A DNA stretch of 10,711 bases. Origin: Dehalococcoidia bacterium (GTDB lineage Bacteria > Chloroflexota > Dehalococcoidia > GIF9 > AB-539-J10). Positions 6,559-10,711 of the stretch are shown here, one piece after another (the first letter of the stretch is position 1; every line of letters begins with the position of its first letter). The position numbers were made by a program, and so were the translations under genes. The DNA is taken from the NCBI GenBank assembly GCA_029857995.1, contig JAOUFZ010000039.1:1-10711 (forward strand). Reading direction: 5' to 3'. Under the pieces are notes generated by a model. It ran no database searches and was not told where the DNA came from. It worked only from the letters and a program-made list of their open reading frames with translations.

Positions 6559-9522
6559 TTACGGCTCATACGGATCATCCCAAATCCCCTTGTCGATGGG
6601 ACCTGTCGGTCCATCTGCCATTCTACATCCCGTATCTATTCCAAAGATACTACAAGTGCCAAACCTACAGGTGCCCCAACGGTAAATTGGCCCGCTCGCT
6701 GGGTCATACGGGTCGCATCCTGGGTTATCCGGAGCGCACGGAGCAGTATAGTCCGTGCTCATCCAGCGCGGCCATACGCTTGAGCCAAGTTCATGCTCAG
6801 CATCATAGTCAAATGTCTCAAGATTGGTCCACGTATCCCACTGAGCTCCTTCTCCGGTGTAGTCATACAGAAAAACTGGAGGAGGGGTGTTGATCTTGCC
6901 ATATCTATGTTCCCCGAAAGGTTCAGGATTAGTCGCATAAATGCCATGTGAGCCATCTGCTGAATACACAATTGGGTGATCGCTGCCTGTTACTTTCGAA
7001 ATTGTATCCCAGGGATGAGATGTACCAAAATCATGGGCTGAGACGAACATGTGAATCGGCTTGAGTTCCCAGCCTGTTGATGGGTTATAAACCCAACCCA
7101 GCCGAACAGTGATATGTTCCCAGTCTCCAACATGATTTCCCCAGACGGTATCAAAGTATTCTTTTCCGCGATTGTATGGAAAGTAGAAGAAGTACGTAAG
7201 GTCTATGACCTCAATCTCCTCCCCGCCCCATGGTATTACTTGTTTGTTCCAGAAAGCATAGGCCGGGGCAGCACTGAGCTGGCAGGGATTATCGGTCGCG
7301 TCCCCATTGCACCCGTAATGGTATTCGAGCCAATCATCGGGTTCATCGATAATTTCCTTTGGGGATACATAATACTTGTAATCTAGTTCGGGAGGTCCGG
7401 GAACAAGACAACATGGGAATAAATGGTACCAGGAGGATGGGAAAGGTAACGGGGGAATATCCTCCGGTGAATATCGGAAGAGGTGGTCAAACGACCACTC
7501 AACGGATGAGGGATAGAAGCTTTCATTCGGATGGAAGAACACACGGGGGGCATACTGTTCCAGAAGGGCAAGTTTTTCATTGTCACTGACTTCGATTGTT
7601 ATTGGCCTGGCAGGCCAAGCCTGGGCTTGATTGTAGCAGAAATATACCCAGTGTTCATCTTCGCAACCCGAGTGAATATCTAAGGAGTCTGTGTACAGCG
7701 GCCATATATTAGTGTTTGAGCCACATACAGCCGAACACTTTGTTGCGGGATTTCCATAAGCCCCGTAACTGATTGCCGCGTTAGTTACAAACCTTTCCGC
7801 ATCTTTAAATGGCTGATACTGAGCGCACATACCATTGCGCCAGCAAGAACCTTCAGTACCTGTTGTCAGACGACTCACAGCAGTCCATCCTGCCGGGCAA
7901 CTTTCATTCCAATAAGGCCAATGGGCTGCTTTGATCCCCGTTACAACTGGTTGATCAGATGTCTTCGATACCAGTTCGTACTTTACGTAGACGAACCGGT
8001 CGTCTCCCCCAATTCCTGCATTTATGTCTTCCGGAGTGACAAATTGGCCGAATAAGCCCGTAATATAGGGTTCTGTGCATCGGGTTGTGTTCCTACAGAA
8101 GGCCAGGCCGGTATAGCCCGGTGGATGATATAGGAGGGGACTGATGATGGTGGATTGGATATCAACGATCACCGCATAAGCGTTATACACTTCAATCAGC
8201 ATACTTTGAATTGTGTATTCGTTGAAACCAAGCTGTTTCAATACCAAGCCAGCATTGTAGGCATCCAATTCGTAAGCACATTTCATTGCGAAAGTTATCT
8301 CGACAGGGCTAAAGTCTAAGGCCAGAAGGATCTGGGCAGCTTCGAGAGCGGGCAAGCTTAAAGCATTCTTGAGCACAATGGCAAGATTGCCAGCGCTCAG
8401 TTCGAACTCTTCCATCATCACCTGTGCAATTTCCATGGCCGAGTAACCACGTTCGCGGAGCACAATTGCCCTGATTATTGGATGATTGTCAATATAAAAC
8501 CTGATTGGGATTGTCTCCCCTTTTTTGGGCACGTAGGTTACGTTCCCAATATCCAGGCCAAATACGATAAAATGTATCTCAAATGTTTTTCCTGAGTCTG
8601 CTTTAGAGATATTCCAATTGACGTGATAGAATTTGTTCTGCAATCTAATATAATCAAGGCCATTGTTTATTTTCTGCGATGTGAACTGGTAAGCTGCTGT
8701 GCATTGGTCTCCATTCACTTCACATATCATCACCTGAAGTAGGTCTGTTAGTGTTCGATCTGCTTGAGTTATGTTTTCGCTATTCGTACCAAGAGGTGGC
8801 AGTAAATGAAGAATCGATGACAATGGGGGTAATGAACACGAATCTGTGTATACCACGCTAGTGATATCATTGGGCCTCTTGTTTTGGCCAGTGGCTTCGT
8901 TTTTCTCCTCTACTTTGCCTTCAATATTATCGGTGGGTTCCTTGTTCTGGCCTAGCACTTCACCGTCATCTTCTGATTCGCCTGCGGCGCTCTCACTAGG
9001 CTCAAATTGTGTACCAGTTATCACTTTTGCCAAAATCGACACCAACATTATTTTGTCGGTAAACCCCTCGAATCTTTGATATTCATTCTGTTCCTTTGGT
9101 TCTTTGCCATATGCAAGGATCATGGTGGGAATACTTTTTATATCGAATTCATTAATAACCTTTCGGTTATCTTGAACATTGATGTGAACGAAGGTAACAC
9201 TCTTGTTGTATTCATCTTCAAGTTCGTTAATTATCGGCGTTTGCCTCTCACAGCAAGGGCACGTTTCAGAGTAGAAATACAGAAATACCAGATTGCTCTC
9301 TTGCGATGCATTGATTTGCGTGTCCTGTGTCATTTCCAGCCTAGTAGCACCTGAGGCTGTCAGAGTATCGGTGCTACTACTCGCGCTAAATGCCCAAGAA
9401 GCTGGGATAAGCATTGTAGTGAGCAACAGAAGGATTGTAAATCTGAAAGCTCCACCACGTACTAACGTTGTTACCTTGGTGGAATGTAGACCGCTATTTG
9501 CCTGCCCAAGTATTTTCCCCAT
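6559..9522 (-). CDS. large secreted multidomain protein: thioredoxin-like domain, helical repeats, Vps62/DUF946-like C-terminus
   Basis: A 987-aa exported protein. Residues 1-25 form a long basic N-region, 26-44 a hydrophobic core, with likely cleavage after ASWA or AFSA (44-47). Residues 75-168 form a thioredoxin-like domain (VFLYFYSETCPCC, redox Cys88 and Cys91, cis-Pro132 in SIPT). Residues 175-222 form an acidic, low-complexity linker with a repeated GQNK-x-P. After a beta-rich part (225-345), six helices of about 15 residues follow (350-447). From about 470 there is a Cys-rich region whose DRFVYVKY, CPAGW and YFCYN resemble the beta-prism half of Vps62/DUF946 proteins. Then comes LLEQYAPRVFFHPNESFYPS and the Vps62 motifs NHVGDWEHITVRL (796-808), FVSAHD and VYSADGSHGIYA (852-863). 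AGGAGGG lies 8 nt before the ATG, downstream of a long leader with a terminator. The role is unknown: perhaps a cell-surface redox or binding protein. It stands alone between the two tRNA fragments. Confidence 0.85.
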   Translation of the reverse strand: MGKILGQANSGLHSTKVTTLVRGGAFRFTILLLLTTMLIPASWAFSASSSTDTLTASGATRLEMTQDTQINASQESNLVFLYFYSETCPCCERQTPIINELEDEYNKSVTFVHINVQDNRKVINEFDIKSIPTMILAYGKEPKEQNEYQRFEGFTDKIMLVSILAKVITGTQFEPSESAAGESEDDGEVLGQNKEPTDNIEGKVEEKNEATGQNKRPNDITSVVYTDSCSLPPLSSILHLLPPLGTNSENITQADRTLTDLLQVMICEVNGDQCTAAYQFTSQKINNGLDYIRLQNKFYHVNWNISKADSGKTFEIHFIVFGLDIGNVTYVPKKGETIPIRFYIDNHPIIRAIVLRERGYSAMEIAQVMMEEFELSAGNLAIVLKNALSLPALEAAQILLALDFSPVEITFAMKCAYELDAYNAGLVLKQLGFNEYTIQSMLIEVYNAYAVIVDIQSTIISPLLYHPPGYTGLAFCRNTTRCTEPYITGLFGQFVTPEDINAGIGGDDRFVYVKYELVSKTSDQPVVTGIKAAHWPYWNESCPAGWTAVSRLTTGTEGSCWRNGMCAQYQPFKDAERFVTNAAISYGAYGNPATKCSAVCGSNTNIWPLYTDSLDIHSGCEDEHWVYFCYNQAQAWPARPITIEVSDNEKLALLEQYAPRVFFHPNESFYPSSVEWSFDHLFRYSPEDIPPLPFPSSWYHLFPCCLVPGPPELDYKYYVSPKEIIDEPDDWLEYHYGCNGDATDNPCQLSAAPAYAFWNKQVIPWGGEEIEVIDLTYFFYFPYNRGKEYFDTVWGNHVGDWEHITVRLGWVYNPSTGWELKPIHMFVSAHDFGTSHPWDTISKVTGSDHPIVYSADGSHGIYATNPEPFGEHRYGKINTPPPVFLYDYTGEGAQWDTWTNLETFDYDAEHELGSSVWPRWMSTDYTAPCAPDNPGCDPYDPASGPIYRWGTCRFGTCSIFGIDTGCRMADGPTGPIDKGIWDDPYEP

Positions 9523-9712
9523 TTCCGTTCCCCTCCTAGTAAAAAAATGAAACCGATCTTTTACAGGTCGGTTTCACTATTGGCTTGCCGCCACCATGGT
9601 GACCATATATAGGTGACAGTTCACAGCCTCCTGCTTATTATGGCAATAATGGATATCTAATGAGTCTATTTTATTAGTAGTTTAAATCCGAACAACACCT
9701 CCTATGTGAAGG
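9523..9712 (-). promoter_or_regulatory. about 190-nt structured 5' leader (candidate attenuator or riboswitch-like element)
   Basis: The predicted transcript starts near 9712 and reaches the ATG at 9522 only after a full intrinsic terminator (9576-9541). Promoter, long leader, terminator and Shine-Dalgarno in this order are the architecture of conditional termination. I could not match the leader to the riboswitch consensus sequences I know. A 15-codon ORF (9624-9577) ends at the base of the terminator stem. UCGGAUUU (9691-9684) can pair, with one bulge, to AAACCGA (9574-9568) in the 5' arm of the terminator and might act as anti-terminator. If termination is constant, the product would instead be a small RNA of about 170 nt. 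Confidence 0.5.
9541..9576 (-). terminator. intrinsic terminator directly upstream of the 987-aa gene's ribosome binding site
   Basis: An 11-bp stem (9576-9566 with 9558-9548, one G-U pair) with a 7-nt loop is followed on the minus strand by seven T (9547-9541). Only 3 nt separate the T-tract from the AGGAGGG of the downstream gene. It cannot serve an upstream gene plausibly, because a consensus promoter lies between it and any earlier sequence. Confidence 0.85.
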
Positions 9713-9718
9713 GCTCTT

Positions 9719-9747
9719 ATTATATTTATCATTTTTCACGATGTCAA
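9719..9747 (-). promoter_or_regulatory. perfect-consensus sigma70 promoter for the 987-aa gene
   Basis: On the minus strand TTGACA (9747-9742), exactly 17 nt, then TATAAT (9724-9719). Both hexamers and the spacing are ideal, predicting a start near 9712. Such a strong promoter fits a downstream control step at the terminator. Confidence 0.85.
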
Positions 9748-9847
9748 GATGAGGTAAATTGACTTTACTTACTAATTATTCGAGAAACGCTTTTGATCAG
9801 TATTGATTGTACTATAAAGTTGCACCGCGTAGTAGTCATAAAGCACA

Positions 9848-9872
9848 GATCTATTTATCTATATAATAGATC
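9848..9872. repeat. inverted repeat GATCTATT-N9-AATAGATC
   Basis: Perfect 8-bp arms (9848-9855 and 9865-9872). The right arm begins AATAGATCATGAATG (9865-9879), which recurs as AATAGATTATGAATG at 10226-10240 (14 of 15 identical). The dyad lies about 100 bp upstream of the consensus promoter on the minus strand. It could be a protein-binding site or duplicated debris at an element junction. Confidence 0.4.
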
Positions 9873-9923
9873 ATGAATGATTTGAGTTATAGTTATATTG
9901 ATATTAGACGGGAAAATGTATAA

Positions 9924-9964
9924 AATCAGGGTGTCGGTTGACCTGGTGTTCTGACACCCTGATT
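9924..9964. repeat. inverted pair of the tRNA-fragment core, AATCAGGGTGTC / GACACCCTGATT
   Basis: AATCAGGGTGTC (9924-9935) and GACACCCTGATT (9953-9964) are perfect 12-bp inverted arms separated by 17 nt. Each is identical to the anticodon-to-variable-loop segment of the tRNA fragments at 6353-6364 and 10031-10042; the left arm followed by GG matches 14 nt of the Lys-type fragment. No T-tract follows, so a terminator is unlikely. It looks like extra attachment-core copies. Confidence 0.65.
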
Positions 9965-10002
9965 CTTCCAAGAATTGGGGGGAGAATCTTGTCTGGTAGC
10001 TT

Positions 10003-10047
10003 TGGTGAGCCGTGGGAGACTCGAACTCCCGACACCCTGATTAAAAG
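10003..10047 (-). other. 3'-half tRNA fragment, Lys(TTT) type, with CCA; candidate attachment site
   Basis: On the minus strand the anticodon loop CTTTTAA (10047-10041) continues into ATCAGGGTGTC, a perfect T-arm (GGGAG, loop TTCGAGT, CTCCC), the acceptor strand ACGGCTC, discriminator A and encoded CCA (10005-10003). This matches the 3' half of a typical tRNA-Lys. Identity ends abruptly at the anticodon loop; no D-arm or 5' strand follows upstream, and even the 5' anticodon stem is absent. A break in the anticodon loop is a common crossover place for tRNA-targeting tyrosine recombinases. An intact tRNA would be expected beyond the right edge. Confidence 0.75.
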
Positions 10048-10115
10048 ATACAAGAGGTATGTCCCGGAGCGTGAGAAAGGGTAATTCCTGATACCTTGAT
10101 GTTGATAATTTAGCT

Positions 10116-10143
10116 TCAGGTGGTACCATTTGGTGCCACCTGA
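10116..10143. repeat. 28-bp palindrome, 13-bp arms
   Basis: TCAGGTGGTACCA (10116-10128) and TGGTGCCACCTGA (10131-10143) pair along 13 bp with one G-T pair and a 2-nt centre. No T-tract follows on either strand. Together with the dyads at 10194-10208 (ATAGAT-N3-ATCTAT) and 10300-10318 it is what the gene-free stretch 10048-10421 holds. Confidence 0.6.
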
Positions 10144-10166
10144 TCATTTATGGTGGCAAAAAGTTC

Positions 10167-10185
10167 GTTAGCAGAAATGTTAGCA
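10167..10185. repeat. paired GTTAGCA direct repeats
   Basis: GTTAGCA at 10167-10173 and 10179-10185, 12 nt apart from start to start. The same heptamer is paired at 11-nt spacing at 6290-6307, next to the other tRNA fragment. The shared motif and helical phasing suggest a common binding protein. Confidence 0.4.
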
Positions 10186-10299
10186 TAAGGTGCATAGATA
10201 ATATCTATAATGGGTTAGTATCAGCAATAGATTATGAATGGTACTGTTAGTTTTAAACAAAGGAGATAGTAGGGGGGGGTGACAAAATATGGGAGACGG

Positions 10300-10334
10300 T
10301 ATAGTATTGTTTACTATATAGGAGAGATTACTAT
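10300..10334 (+). promoter_or_regulatory. weak promoter with inverted repeat upstream of the RCC1-repeat gene
   Basis: TTGTTT (10307-10312), 16 nt and TACTAT (10329-10334) form a poor promoter. The perfect dyad TATAGTA-N5-TACTATA (10300-10318) overlaps the -35 box and could be an operator. A run of eight G (10272-10279) lies just upstream. Confidence 0.3.
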
Positions 10335-10421
10335 AACGTAGCGCGCAGATGATTATCAAGGCAAAAAAAGGGAGAGTTTAACACGCAGCAAAGTTCGAAC
10401 GACGTATAACGGGAGGTAGTA

Positions 10422-10711
10422 ATGAGAAGTAGAAAGTTGATCTTAAAGGTTTTATTGTCTGTAGCTCTAATAATAATGGTACTGAACCTGTCGTGCACGA
10501 TAGCCGGAGGCGGGCGTCACACAGTGGGGGTTAGGCCCGACGGCACGGTAGTCGCCACGGGAAATAACGACGATGGGCAGTGCAATGTTGATGGCTGGAC
10601 GAATATCGGGCTTGTAGCCGCAGGCTTTAGTCACACGGTGGGGCTTGAGGAGGGTGGCACCGTAGTCGCCACGGGAAATAACGACGATGGGCAGTGCAAC
10701 GTCGGCGGCTG
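10422..10711 (+). CDS. RCC1-repeat putative lipoprotein, 5' part
   Basis: The first 96 codons of an exported beta-propeller-type protein, cut by the window edge. GGGAGG (10411-10416) lies 5 nt before the ATG. Residues 1-6 are basic (MRSRKL), about 7-22 form a hydrophobic core (LILKVLLSVALIIMVL) and NLSC ends at Cys25, a near-lipobox with Asn rather than Leu at -3. A membrane-anchored lipoprotein is likely, secretion after another cleavage possible. From His33 there are repeats of 38 residues of the form HTVG...DGTVVATGNNDDGQCNV, the RCC1/BNR-like pattern; the second repeat starts at His71. In bacteria such proteins are usually cell-surface proteins of unknown ligand. The two copies share 38 identical bp (10548-10585 and 10662-10699), evidence of recent duplication or gene conversion. 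The gene sits just right of the Lys-type tRNA fragment, in the element-like region. Confidence 0.88.
   Translation, partial: MRSRKLILKVLLSVALIIMVLNLSCTIAGGGRHTVGVRPDGTVVATGNNDDGQCNVDGWTNIGLVAAGFSHTVGLEEGGTVVATGNNDDGQCNVGG

Noticed and set aside
9924..9964. Intrinsic terminator
   Set aside because: Good stem but a 17-nt loop and no T-tract on either strand; the arms match the tRNA-fragment core instead.
9926..10147. 73-codon minus-strand ORF across the tRNA fragment
   Set aside because: It runs through the Lys-type tRNA 3' half, the inverted core and the palindrome, has no Shine-Dalgarno of note and a composition unlike a protein.
10279..10341. 20-codon GTG-initiated ORF upstream of the RCC1-repeat gene
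   Set aside because: Start lies in a poly-G run and overlaps the dyad and weak promoter; no independent support.

Overview
The window looks like a stretch of accessory chromosome from an uncultured anaerobic bacterium. A Dehalococcoidia-type Chloroflexota is the best guess. The grounds are the gene content (a DUF6125-like protein, a CocE/NonD hydrolase, a vanillin/benzaldehyde-type aldehyde dehydrogenase, an RCC1-repeat lipoprotein), medium GC, bacterial Shine-Dalgarno sites and sigma70-type promoters. This placement is inference from family content; no 16S or other phylogenetic marker is present.

Left part (1-3091): the 5' end of a minus-strand gene runs off the left edge. It is divergent from a MarR-family regulator (563-1153, +), which has its own promoter. 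A 400-bp intergenic follows, with a striking 40-bp near-perfect palindrome and a good promoter, and leads into an NAD(P)-dependent aldehyde dehydrogenase (1562-3019, +). The dehydrogenase ends in a probable terminator facing convergent genes.

Middle (3127-6022, all minus): a CocE/NonD-family hydrolase with an unusual Cys at the nucleophile position, a short 61-aa gene that looks truncated, and a DUF6125-like protein whose N-terminal half seems to duplicate part of the family domain. The promoter of the last two overlaps an operator-like inverted repeat. MarR regulator, aldehyde dehydrogenase and hydrolase would fit catabolism of an ester, amide or aromatic compound, but no substrate can be named.

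Right part (6023-10711): an accessory segment. Two 3'-half tRNA fragments (Arg-TCT type at 6325-6373, Lys-TTT type at 10003-10047; both minus, both lacking their 5' halves) flank about 3.6 kb. They share the 12-bp core GACACCCTGATT, which also occurs as an inverted pair at 9924-9964. This looks like attachment-site debris from tRNA-targeting integrative elements, though no integrase is in the window. Between the fragments is one large gene (6559-9522, -). It encodes a secreted 987-aa protein joining a thioredoxin-like domain (CPCC), about 15-residue helical repeats, and a Vps62/DUF946-like C-terminal part. It is served by a perfect-consensus promoter (TTGACA-17-TATAAT) and a roughly 190-nt leader that ends in an intrinsic terminator placed directly before the Shine-Dalgarno site. 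A possible 15-codon leader ORF stops exactly at the foot of that terminator. This looks like transcription attenuation and is the most interesting regulatory structure here.

The right edge holds the start of an RCC1-repeat lipoprotein-like gene (10422 onward, +), whose repeats are nearly identical at DNA level. The 900 bp between the two right-hand genes are gene-free, AT-rich and dense with inverted and direct repeats.
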